Shown piece after piece: positions 7,126-15,266 of a stretch of 64,000 nucleotides of DNA. Within the stretch, counting starts at the first letter, position 1. Every line of letters starts with the position of its first letter. A program made the position numbers and the translations under genes. This stretch comes from Actinomadura chibensis NBRC 106107 (GTDB lineage Bacteria; Actinomycetota; Actinomycetes; Streptosporangiales; Streptosporangiaceae). The notes below the pieces were generated by a model, which had not been told where the DNA came from, did no database searches, and worked only from the letters and a program-made list of their open reading frames with translations. Where the stretch lies: assembly GCF_001552135.1 (NCBI RefSeq), contig NZ_BCQP01000029.1:1-64000 (forward strand). Direction: 5' to 3'.

Positions 7126-10100
7126 GTGAAACGCAAACCGATTCTGGCGGTCCTTGTGGCCGCCGCTCTCGTGGTGGCCGGCCTGGTGCCGGTGGCCCTG
7201 AGAGCGCTCCCGAACGCGAAGGGCGCGACGCCCGATCCGAAGACGGCCGCCGTGGCGTCCGCCGAGCGGGTCGTGGCCGGACGAGTCGCCGAGCTTCACC
7301 CGAGCAAGTTCGACGGCTACGTCCGCACGCAGGTCACCGGAACCCCCTGGGGCCTGAACTACGTCGCGTACGAGCGGACGTACCGCGGGCTCCCCGTGGT
7401 CGGCGGCGACTTCGTGGTCGCGACCGACGACAAGGGCCAGGTGCGGAACCTGTCGGTCGCGCAGAAGCGCGCGCTCGACCTTCGCAGCGTCACCCCGAAG
7501 GTGGGCAAGGCGGCCGCCCTGCGCACCTCGCGCACCGCGCTGACCAAGCCGGACAAGAAGGCGCTCCAGCCGCGCCTCGTCGTGCACGCGCTGGCCAAGC
7601 CGCGCCTCGCCTGGGAGACCACGGTCTCCGGCCGGGACGGCAAGCAGCCGAGCATGAAGAAGGTGTACGTCGACGCGCTCACCGGCAAGAAGTTCGCCGA
7701 GCAGGAGCTCATCTACGCGGGCACCGGCACCGGCATCTGGGAAGGGTCCAACCTCACCATCGGAACGACCCAATCCGGCAGCCAGTACACGATGCGGGAC
7801 CCGGCACGGCCCGGCATCACCTGCGCCGACCTCAGCACGAACCAGATCTTCTCCGGTCCGGACGACGTCTGGGGCAGCACGTCCAAGACGAGCAGGGAGG
7901 CCGGCTGCGTCGACGTCATGTACGCCTCGGCCGGTGAATGGGACCTGCTGAAGAGCTTCGGGCGCAACGGCCTGAACGGCAACGGCCAGTGGTACCCGGC
8001 GCTCGTCGGGCTCGACGAGGTCAACGCCTACTGGAACGGCTCCAACGCCCGTTTCGGCCACAACAACTCCGGCCAGTGGATCACCGCGACCGACGTGGTG
8101 GCGCACGAGTTCGGGCACGGCCTGGACAACTTCACCCCCGGCGGCATCTCCGGCGGCGGGACCCAGGAGTTCGTCGGCGACGTCTGGGGCGCGGCCACCG
8201 AGGCGTTCCTCAACAACCCGACGGACAAGCCCGACTACACCGTCGGCGAGATGATCAACCTGACCGGTTCGGGTCCGATCCGGAACATGTACCAGCCGTC
8301 GCTGGTCAACAACGACCCGAACTGCTACTCCAGCTCCGTCCCGAACATGGAGGTGCACAAGGCGGCGGGACCGGGCAACCACTGGTTCTACCTGCTCGCC
8401 GAGGGCTCCAACCCGGGCGGCGGCAAGCCGAGCAGCCCGACCTGCAACAGCAGCACGCTGACCGGCATCGGCATCATGAACGCCGCGAAGATCTTCTACA
8501 ACGCGATGGCGATGAAGACCTCCGGCACCAACTACGGCCGGTACCGGGTCCTGACGCTGTCCGCGGCGAAGAACCTCGACCCGTCCTGCAACTACTACAA
8601 CAAGGTCAAGGACGCCTGGAACGCCGTCAGCCTCGGCGCGCAGTCCGGCGAGCCGACCTGCACGCCGACCGGGAACGACTTCTCGATCTCGGTGTCGCCG
8701 AGCTCCGGCTCGGTGAAGCCGGGCGCGTCGGTGCAGGCCACGGTCAACACGACGGTCGCGGGCGGCACCTCGGAGCCGGTCGACCTGACCGCCACCGTGT
8801 CCCCCGCGAACAGCGGGCTGACCGCGACGTTCAGCCCGTCGACGGTGAACTCGGGCAGCACGTCCGCGCTCACCATCGCGGCGTCCGACACGGCCAAGAC
8901 CGGGCCGTTCACGGTCACCGTGACCGGTAAGGGACGCACCAACACGCACACCGCGACGTACAACCTCACCGTCGAGGGCGGCGGCAACCCGGGCACGGGC
9001 AACCCGCCGGACGTCAACGTCGAGAACGTGAAGGCGCACCTGCAGCAGTTGCAGACCATCGCCACGCAGAACGGCGGCACGCGGTACGCGGCCAGCGGCG
9101 GCTACACGGCGTCGGTGTCCTACATCGAGCAGAAGCTGCAGGCGGCCGGGTTCACCGTGGCGCGGCAGACCTGCGCGTCCGGCTGCACGGCGGGCGCGGG
9201 CCCGAACCTGATCGCCGACTGGCCGGGCGGCAACGCCAACAGCGTCTACATGTTCGGCGCGCACCTGGACAGCGTCCGGGCCGGGCCCGGTCTCAACGAC
9301 AACGGCAGCGGCTCGGCCGCGCTGCTGGAGACCGCGCTGACCCTGGCGCAGTCGAAGCCGTCGATGCTGAACCACGTCCGGTTCGGCTGGTGGACGGACG
9401 AGGAGCAGGGCCTCAAGGGCTCGACCTACTACGTCAACCAGCTCCCGAGCACCGAGCGGTCGAAGATCAAGGGCTACTTCAACTTCGACATGGTCGGCAG
9501 CCCGAACGCGGGCTACTTCATCGACGGCCTCAACTCGACGCTGTCGGCCAACCTGAAGGGCTACTTCGACTCGGTCGGCATCGCGCCGGACGAGATGTCC
9601 GAGTGCTGCAGTGACGACGGCCCGTTCCGCAACGCCGGAATCCAGACGTCGTTCCTGTCCACCGGCGCGTCCGCGGTCAAGACGACCACGCAGGCGCAGA
9701 AGTGGGGCGGCACCGCCGGGCAGGCGTTCGACCGGTGCTACCACCAGTCCTGCGACACCTACCCGAGCAACATCAACACCACCGCGCTCGACCGGAGCGC
9801 CGACGCCATCGCGTGGGCGCTGTGGAAGACGTCGGTGAACAGCACACCCACGGACGACTTCTCGCTCACCGCGGATCCGTCGTCCGCAAGCGTCCAACCA
9901 GGGCAGTCGGCCACGGCCACCGTCAACACAGCGGTGACCGCGGGCGCCACCCAGCCGATCGACCTGACGGCAACGGTGTCGCCGGGCGGGCCGAAGGTCA
10001 CCTTCAGCCCCGCCTCGATCCAGGCCGGCGGCAGGTCCACGATGACGGTCGCCACCACGTCGGACACCCCGGCGGGCGACTACAACGTGACGGTCACCGG

Positions 10101-10818
10101 CACCGGGAAGTCCGCTTCGCACACCGTGTCCTTCACCCTGTCGGTGCAGGGCGCGGGGACGGACGACTTCTCGGTGTCGGTGGACCCGTCCACCAGCACC
10201 GTGGAGGCCGGCAAGCCGGTGACGGCGACCGTCCGCACCGCGCTGACCAGCGGGACGGCACAGCAGGTCGCGCTGTCGGCGGCCGTGTCGCCCGATGGGC
10301 CGACGGCCACCGTCGACCCGGGCTCGGTGAAGACCGGCGGCACGGCGACGCTGACCGTGGCCACCACCAGCAGCACGCCCGAGGGCAGCTACACGGTGAC
10401 GGTCACGGGCAAGGGCTCGGTCACGCGGACGGCGACGTTCACCCTCTCGGTGACGAAGCCGACCAACGGCCGGACCGCCAGCAGCGACACCCAGTACCCG
10501 CTCGACGACTACACCTGGACGGTCAGCCCGATCCAGGCGAACGTGTCCGGTCAGGCGGCCTACCAGGTGACGCTGTCGATCGACGTCGACCACACCTGCA
10601 TGGAGGACCTCGGCGTCTGGCTGGTCTCCCCGGCCGGTCAGACCTACCAGGTCAAGCGGCAGGGCACCGGTCAGTACGAGTGCACGCCCTGGAACGGCCC
10701 GAAGACGTTCTACGTCCCGGGTGTCAATTCCCAGGCGTCCGGCACCTGGCAGTTGTACTTCTACGACTACGGCCCAGGTGACACCGGAACGCTCAACGGC
10801 TGGAGCGTGACCCTCTGA
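7126..10818 (+). CDS. Secreted dual metallopeptidase: M4-type + M28 aminopeptidase + P domain
   Basis: This 1230-residue exoenzyme carries two zinc peptidase domains. After a signal peptide (1-33) and an FTP-like propeptide (about 45-180), the M4 (thermolysin-type) domain has H327-EFG-H331 and Glu348/Asp352 in QEFVGD. Ig-like repeats lie at about 518-615, 910-1000 and 1013-1105, each starting N/D-D-F-S. Between the first and second is an M28 aminopeptidase domain (about 640-890) with His713/Asp715 (GAHLDSV), Asp725 (LNDNGSG) and Glu759/Glu760 (TDEEQG). The last 118 residues form a proprotein-convertase P domain. An endopeptidase joined to an aminopeptidase would degrade proteins to free amino acids outside the cell. 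GTG at 7126 has GGAGG nine bases upstream. Confidence 0.92.
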   Translation: MKRKPILAVLVAAALVVAGLVPVALRALPNAKGATPDPKTAAVASAERVVAGRVAELHPSKFDGYVRTQVTGTPWGLNYVAYERTYRGLPVVGGDFVVATDDKGQVRNLSVAQKRALDLRSVTPKVGKAAALRTSRTALTKPDKKALQPRLVVHALAKPRLAWETTVSGRDGKQPSMKKVYVDALTGKKFAEQELIYAGTGTGIWEGSNLTIGTTQSGSQYTMRDPARPGITCADLSTNQIFSGPDDVWGSTSKTSREAGCVDVMYASAGEWDLLKSFGRNGLNGNGQWYPALVGLDEVNAYWNGSNARFGHNNSGQWITATDVVAHEFGHGLDNFTPGGISGGGTQEFVGDVWGAATEAFLNNPTDKPDYTVGEMINLTGSGPIRNMYQPSLVNNDPNCYSSSVPNMEVHKAAGPGNHWFYLLAEGSNPGGGKPSSPTCNSSTLTGIGIMNAAKIFYNAMAMKTSGTNYGRYRVLTLSAAKNLDPSCNYYNKVKDAWNAVSLGAQSGEPTCTPTGNDFSISVSPSSGSVKPGASVQATVNTTVAGGTSEPVDLTATVSPANSGLTATFSPSTVNSGSTSALTIAASDTAKTGPFTVTVTGKGRTNTHTATYNLTVEGGGNPGTGNPPDVNVENVKAHLQQLQTIATQNGGTRYAASGGYTASVSYIEQKLQAAGFTVARQTCASGCTAGAGPNLIADWPGGNANSVYMFGAHLDSVRAGPGLNDNGSGSAALLETALTLAQSKPSMLNHVRFGWWTDEEQGLKGSTYYVNQLPSTERSKIKGYFNFDMVGSPNAGYFIDGLNSTLSANLKGYFDSVGIAPDEMSECCSDDGPFRNAGIQTSFLSTGASAVKTTTQAQKWGGTAGQAFDRCYHQSCDTYPSNINTTALDRSADAIAWALWKTSVNSTPTDDFSLTADPSSASVQPGQSATATVNTAVTAGATQPIDLTATVSPGGPKVTFSPASIQAGGRSTMTVATTSDTPAGDYNVTVTGTGKSASHTVSFTLSVQGAGTDDFSVSVDPSTSTVEAGKPVTATVRTALTSGTAQQVALSAAVSPDGPTATVDPGSVKTGGTATLTVATTSSTPEGSYTVTVTGKGSVTRTATFTLSVTKPTNGRTASSDTQYPLDDYTWTVSPIQANVSGQAAYQVTLSIDVDHTCMEDLGVWLVSPAGQTYQVKRQGTGQYECTPWNGPKTFYVPGVNSQASGTWQLYFYDYGPGDTGTLNGWSVTL

Positions 10819-10913
10819 CGAGGGTGACCCGCTAGCCACACCGGACGTGTCCGGCCCGGCCTCCCTCCCCTTCCGGGGGGCGGACGCCGGGGCCGGGCCG
10901 GGCACGCCCATCC

Positions 10914-10974
10914 CCCCGCTCCCTCTTCCCCCGCTCCCTCTCCCACCGCTCCCTCTCCTCGCTCCCCCCGCTCG
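10914..10974 (+). repeat. Pyrimidine-rich tandem repeat in the S1 protease leader
   Basis: About four degenerate copies of CCGCTCCCTCTTCC-like units follow one another directly before the ribosome site of the serine protease at 10994. The coding strand here is nearly all C and T, so the opposite strand is a purine run. It may be slippage-prone or form unusual DNA. Confidence 0.7.
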
Positions 10975-10993
10975 AAAAGAGGAAGTGCGTCGC

Positions 10994-12268
10994 ATGTCCC
11001 GCCAACCACGCACCCGCGCCCTGTCGACGGCGATCGCGGTCGCCGCGACGCTGCTCCTGCCGGCCGCCCTCGCGCCCGCCTTCTCCTTCCCCCGCGCCGA
11101 CGCCGCCGTGCGGTCGGCGCCGGCCGAACCCGCTCCGAAGCCAGACGCCGCCGGTGAGGCGAAGGCGAAGGACGCCGTGCTGCGGTACGCGTCCGGCGCC
11201 CGCTCCTCGCGGGTCACCATCAGCGATCCGGGCTCCTCCTACATCAAGGTGCACTTCGCGTCGGTGCGGCTGCTCCCCGGCGACCGGATCACGGTCGCCG
11301 ACCCGTCCGGCCGCGAGGTGCACACCTACCACGGCGACCCGACGAAGGGCCGGGCCCGCGGCGACTCGCCGTTCACCGTCCACGGGCGGACGGGCTTCGC
11401 CGCGCTGTCCGTCGACGGCGACACGGCCGTCGTCACCCTGCGGTCCGCCGCGCGCCGGGCCGACGCCGCCGACCTCGCCGGGCGCGGGTACGGCGTCCGG
11501 ATCGACTCCTACTACCGCGGCTACTCCGCGGCCGAGTTCGCGGCCGCGAATCCGCGCCCGTTCAGCGTGTGCGGCGCGGACGGACGGCGCGACGTCGCCT
11601 GCTACAAGGACAGCCACCCGACCGAGTACGCCCGCTCGCGCGCCGTGGCCCGGCAGCTCCTCAACGGGCTCGGCTCCTGCACGGCGTGGCGGGTCGGCGA
11701 CACCAACCGCATGCTCACCAACCAGCACTGCATGGAGAGCGCGGCCGACCTGAAGGCCAGCGAGTTCCAGTTCGACTACGAGTGCGCGACGTGCGGCGGC
11801 AACAACCCGAAGCCGGGCGTCAAGGTCAGCGGCGCGGAGCTGCTCAAGCTCAGCCCGCTCAGCGCCCTCGACTACGCGCTGTTCTCCGTCACCGACTTCG
11901 CGAAGATCCAGCCGTTCGGGACGCTCTACCTGGAGACCCGCGAGCCGTCCGCGAACGAGCGCATCTACATCCCCGGCCACGGCGACGTGAAGCCGAAGCG
12001 CCTCTCCCTGTACGAGGACGCCGACGGCGGCGCCTACTGCAAGATCGGGACGGTCGCGTCCGGTGTGAACACCGGCTACATGTGCGACAGCTCCGGCGGG
12101 AACTCCGGGTCGCCGGTGCTCGCCGCGTCCTCGCACAAGGTGATCGCGCTGCACCACCTCGGCGGCTGCCCGAACTGGGGAACCCGGATCAGCCTCGTCT
12201 ACAAGGAGATCTCCGGGCTGATCGACAACGACCCGGCCGCGCCCCGCACGCGAGCCCCTGGCCTGTAG
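10994..12268 (+). CDS. Secreted trypsin-like (S1-type) serine protease
   Basis: This 424-residue protein has a signal peptide ending near PRADAA (residue 38), a propeptide-like region and a chymotrypsin-fold domain. The triad is visible as His245 (TNQHCME), Asp293 (SALDYALF) and Ser371 (GGNSGSPV), with paired cysteines around the histidine and before the serine. The domain resembles bacterial glutamyl-endopeptidase or lysyl-endopeptidase relatives; specificity is not readable. The frame stays open upstream to 10847, but AGAGGAAG nine bases before the ATG at 10994, and the signal peptide, fix the start. It follows the metallopeptidase fusion by about 175 bases and ends in a block of three hairpins. 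Confidence 0.88.
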   Translation: MSRQPRTRALSTAIAVAATLLLPAALAPAFSFPRADAAVRSAPAEPAPKPDAAGEAKAKDAVLRYASGARSSRVTISDPGSSYIKVHFASVRLLPGDRITVADPSGREVHTYHGDPTKGRARGDSPFTVHGRTGFAALSVDGDTAVVTLRSAARRADAADLAGRGYGVRIDSYYRGYSAAEFAAANPRPFSVCGADGRRDVACYKDSHPTEYARSRAVARQLLNGLGSCTAWRVGDTNRMLTNQHCMESAADLKASEFQFDYECATCGGNNPKPGVKVSGAELLKLSPLSALDYALFSVTDFAKIQPFGTLYLETREPSANERIYIPGHGDVKPKRLSLYEDADGGAYCKIGTVASGVNTGYMCDSSGGNSGSPVLAASSHKVIALHHLGGCPNWGTRISLVYKEISGLIDNDPAAPRTRAPGL

Positions 12269-12284
12269 GGAGGAGCACGACCTC

Positions 12285-12320
12285 CCGTCCAGGACGGATC
12301 TCCCCTCGGGTCCTGGACGG
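12285..12320 (+). terminator. Hairpin 1 of three behind the serine protease
   Basis: The 11-bp arms CCGTCCAGGAC (12285-12295) and GTCCTGGACGG (12310-12320) match perfectly around a 14-base loop, 17 bases after the protease stop. Confidence 0.6.
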
Positions 12321-12325
12321 CCCCC

Positions 12326-12367
12326 GCGTCCGGCCGGTCTCTCGGCGGGGAGAGACCGGCCGGACGC
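12326..12367 (+). terminator. Hairpin 2 of three: perfect 18-bp inverted repeat
   Basis: GCGTCCGGCCGGTCTCTC (12326-12343) is exactly complementary to 12350-12367 around a 6-base loop. It is the strongest hairpin in the window and a probable terminator for the serine protease. Confidence 0.8.
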
Positions 12368-12372
12368 CTCGC

Positions 12373-12420
12373 CGGTACCGCGCCGACCCGTGACCTGGCC
12401 CACGCGTCGGCGCGGTACCG
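12373..12420 (+). terminator. Hairpin 3 of three: perfect 15-bp inverted repeat
   Basis: CGGTACCGCGCCGAC (12373-12387) matches GTCGGCGCGGTACCG (12406-12420) around an 18-base loop. With the two preceding hairpins it fills most of the 338-base gap before the GMC gene. The rest of the gap (12421-12606) shows no further structure. Confidence 0.55.
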
Positions 12421-12606
12421 CATTTCGGGGCCCGCCGCGTTCCGGTCATCGGGACCCGCCTTGGCCCGGCGCCCCGGCCCCTCTTACCATCGCGGCACCC
12501 ATTCACGTCGCCCCTCGAACCGGCGGCGCCCCGACGGGCCAGGCGCGGGCCCTCTGAGCGCGGCCGCCCGGCCGAAGTCCCGGCCCGGCGTCCGCTGGAG
12601 GAACTC

Positions 12607-14214
12607 ATGGACGTGACGGCCGACTACGTTGTCGTGGGGGCGGGCAGCGCGGGATGCGTGCTGGCGAGGCGCCTCGCCGAGTCGGGGGCGGACGTCGTCC
12701 TCGTGGAGGCGGGCGGGCCGGACCGGACGCCGCTCGTCCGCAAGCCGGGGCTGATCGCCGTGTTCCACAACGTCCCGCAGTTGAAGAAGCGGCTGGACTG
12801 GGGGTTCTACAGCGTCCCGCAGAAGAGCGCGCTCGACCGGAGGATCCCGCAGACGCGCGGGCGCGTGCTCGGCGGGTCCGGGTCGATCAACGGGATGCTG
12901 TTCGTGCGCGGCAACCGGAAGAACTACGACGACTGGGCGGCGGACGGCTGCGACGGCTGGTCCTACGGCGACGTCCTGGGCAGCTTCAAGCGCATGGAGA
13001 ACTGGGAGGACGGCGCGACCGAGCTGCGCGGCGCGGGCGGTCCGATCCAGGTGACGCGGCAGCGCGACCTCACCCCCGCGTCGGAGGCGTTCATCGAGGC
13101 GCTCGCCGACACGGCCGGGGTGAAGCGCAACGACGACTACAACGGCGAGACGCAGGACGGCGCGGGCATCTTCCAGCAGAGCGTCGACAAGGGCCTCCGG
13201 TACAGCTCGTCGGTCGGGTACCTGGACGACCACGGCCTGCCGAACCTGACCGTCGTGACGAACGCGCTGGTCGAGCGGGTGGTCGTGGAGAAGGGACGCG
13301 CCACGGGCGTCGCGGTCGTGACGAAGAAGGGGCGCCGCTCGACGGTGCGGGCGTCGCGGGAGGTCGTCCTCGCGGCGGGCGCGTTCGGGTCGCCGCAGCT
13401 CCTCCTGCTCTCCGGGGTCGGACCGGCCGCCCACCTGCGCGAGCACGGCATCGACACGCACGCCGACCTGCCCGTCGGGGACAACCTGCACGACCACATG
13501 TTCGTCCCGATGACCTACGTCATGGACTCGGCCCGGCACCGCGGCACCGCGCCCTACTTCGCGTCGGGCGTCGTCCGGGAGTGGACGAAGGGCGGGACGT
13601 GGGTGGCGCGCAGCGTGTTCGAGGCGGTCGGGTTCGTCCGCACCGGGCAGGCGGACGGCGTGCCCGACCTGCAACTCCACGCGCTGCCGTGGTCGTACCC
13701 GTTCCCGAACCAGGACGCGCCCGTCCGGCACAAGGTCGACAAGCGCTCGGCGCTCACCCTCATGCCGACGCTGATCTACCCGAAGAGCCGGGGGACGCTG
13801 CGGCTCGCGTCGGCCGACCCGTCCGCCGCGCCGCTGATCGACCCCGGCTACCTCACCGACCCGGACGACTCCCGGCTACTGCTCGACGGCATCGAACTGG
13901 TCCGCTCGGTCATGGCCAACAAGGTCATCGCGGGCGACGTGAAGGCCGAGCTGTCGCCCGGCCCCGGCTTCCCCGACCGCGCGGCGCTCGCGAAGGAGCT
14001 GCCGAACCGGGCGACGACCGTCTACCACCCGGTCGGCACCTGCCGGATGGGCGCGGACGAGCGCGCCGTCGTCGACCCGGCGCTGCGCGTCCGCGGCGTC
14101 GAGGGCCTCCGCGTCGCGGACGCCTCGATCATGCCGACCATCGTCGGCGGCAACACCAACGCCGCCAGCATGATGATCGGCGAGCACGCCGCCGCCCTCA
14201 TCCTCGGCGCCTAA
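12607..14214 (+). CDS. GMC-family FAD oxidoreductase (choline dehydrogenase-like)
   Basis: This 535-residue flavoprotein oxidises an alcohol group on an unknown substrate. It has the N-terminal ADP-binding motif VVVGAGSAGCVLARRLAE and FAD-linked Glu (VLVEAGG), and the GMC signature RGRVLGGSGSINGMLFVRG near residue 85. The C-terminal GMC domain has YHPVGTCRMG, with the catalytic histidine, and then a second Asn/His region (GGNTNAASMMIGEHAA). The length matches choline and alcohol dehydrogenases of the family. GGAGG precedes the ATG. It stands alone; its 3' end overlaps the phosphatase gene tail by 4 bases on the other strand. There is no signal peptide, so it is cytoplasmic. Confidence 0.9.
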   Translation: MDVTADYVVVGAGSAGCVLARRLAESGADVVLVEAGGPDRTPLVRKPGLIAVFHNVPQLKKRLDWGFYSVPQKSALDRRIPQTRGRVLGGSGSINGMLFVRGNRKNYDDWAADGCDGWSYGDVLGSFKRMENWEDGATELRGAGGPIQVTRQRDLTPASEAFIEALADTAGVKRNDDYNGETQDGAGIFQQSVDKGLRYSSSVGYLDDHGLPNLTVVTNALVERVVVEKGRATGVAVVTKKGRRSTVRASREVVLAAGAFGSPQLLLLSGVGPAAHLREHGIDTHADLPVGDNLHDHMFVPMTYVMDSARHRGTAPYFASGVVREWTKGGTWVARSVFEAVGFVRTGQADGVPDLQLHALPWSYPFPNQDAPVRHKVDKRSALTLMPTLIYPKSRGTLRLASADPSAAPLIDPGYLTDPDDSRLLLDGIELVRSVMANKVIAGDVKAELSPGPGFPDRAALAKELPNRATTVYHPVGTCRMGADERAVVDPALRVRGVEGLRVADASIMPTIVGGNTNAASMMIGEHAAALILGA

Positions 14215-14669
14215 CCCGGCGGGAACCTGATCACCCAGCGGCGTTGCCAGGGGGTTTCGACGGCGCGGGGGTGGTGGTGCTCGCGCGCCCAGGCGACGGC
14301 GTCCGCCGGGGCGACGCCGGACAGGACGGCGAGGCAGGCGATCACCGTGCCGGTGCGTCCGACGCCGCCGCCGCACGCGACCTCCACGGACTCCCCGGCC
14401 CTGGCCCGCTCGTGCAGCGCGCGGATCTCCCGGACGGCGGCGTCGCGGTCGCGCGGCAGGCGGAAGTCGGGCCAGTCGAGCCACGCGGACGGCCAGGTCG
14501 GCGCGGGCTCGTGGCGGCGGCGCAGCCGCCCGGAGCCGAGGTAGAGGCCGAAGTCGGGGACGGGCCCGTCCGGCAGCGGGTGGCGCAGGCCGCGTCCCCG
14601 GACGCGCGTCCCGTCCGGCAGCTCGATGGCGCCCGTCAGCGGGGCGCCGTTCGGCGGGGCGGCGGTCAT
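14211..14669 (-). CDS. Protein-tyrosine/dual-specificity phosphatase-like protein
   Basis: This protein of about 152 residues has a Cys-based phosphatase loop CGGGVGRTG (C-x5-R) near residue 107, preceded by the helix DAAVREIRALHERARAGESVEV and followed by TVIACLAVLSG. The usual HC of the signature is AC here. It may remove phosphate from Tyr/Ser/Thr or from a small molecule. The ATG overlaps the stop of the CGNR regulator gene upstream (CATGA type), so the two are translationally coupled. Confidence 0.75.
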   Translation of the reverse strand: MTAAPPNGAPLTGAIELPDGTRVRGRGLRHPLPDGPVPDFGLYLGSGRLRRRHEPAPTWPSAWLDWPDFRLPRDRDAAVREIRALHERARAGESVEVACGGGVGRTGTVIACLAVLSGVAPADAVAWAREHHHPRAVETPWQRRWVIRFPPG

Positions 14670-15226
14670 GGCGCGGCCGTCCGGTGGCGGGCGCGGTGGT
14701 TGGCGACGTTGAGCCGGTTGCCGCACAGCTCGGGCGTGCAGTAGCGGCGCCGCCCGGCCCGGCTGACGTCGGCGAACACGCCCCGGCAGCCGGGCGCGGC
14801 GCAGGCGCGGAACCGGTCGTGGCCGAGCGCCCGGACGGTCCCGGCGATGCCGACGGCGGCGACGGCGGCCAGTTCGGCGGCGAGCGGCGCGTCCGGCGCG
14901 GTCGGCACGTGCCACCGCCACCGCCCGTCGTCTACGCGGCGGAGGACGGGCGCGCGTCCGGCCCGTCCGAGCAGCACGGACGCGCCCGCCACGGCCTGCT
15001 CGGCGGTCTCCGTCTCGATGATCCCGCGCACCTCCCGGCGCAGCAGGTGGACGTCGCGGACGTCGTCGTCGGCGGGCGCCCGCAGGTCGTACCCGTACCC
15101 GTCGAGAAAGGCGGCGAGGGCGTCGCGGCCCGGGAGGTCCTCCGTCCCGTGGACGGTCGGCGACGTCCTGACCAGGTCGTTCGCAAGCTCGGCCGCCGGA
15201 GCGTAGTCGGCGAGCGCTAGGTGCAC
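14666..15226 (-). CDS. CGNR zinc-finger / ABATE-domain transcriptional regulator
   Basis: This protein of about 186 residues has an ABATE (putative stress-induced regulator) N-terminal domain and a C-terminal CGNR zinc finger. The finger reads RFRACAAPGCRGVFAD, then RRRYCTPELCGNRLNVANHR, with four zinc cysteines and the name-giving CGNR. It is a predicted DNA-binding regulator. The frame is open further upstream, but a GTG with AGGAGG at ideal distance marks the start. Its stop overlaps the start of the phosphatase-like gene, which is probably its partner or target. Confidence 0.82.
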   Translation of the reverse strand: MHLALADYAPAAELANDLVRTSPTVHGTEDLPGRDALAAFLDGYGYDLRAPADDDVRDVHLLRREVRGIIETETAEQAVAGASVLLGRAGRAPVLRRVDDGRWRWHVPTAPDAPLAAELAAVAAVGIAGTVRALGHDRFRACAAPGCRGVFADVSRAGRRRYCTPELCGNRLNVANHRARHRTAAP

Positions 15227-15266
15227 GGCACATCCTCCTGTAATGGCTACAGAAGGACTATACCCA

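Noticed and set aside
5887..11220. A minus-strand frame open for almost 1800 codons across the secreted protease genes
   Set aside because: Only its last 324 codons are a real gene (LysR). The rest is antisense to the M4/M28 and S1 protease genes and is Arg/Gly/Val-rich filler typical of G+C-rich DNA.
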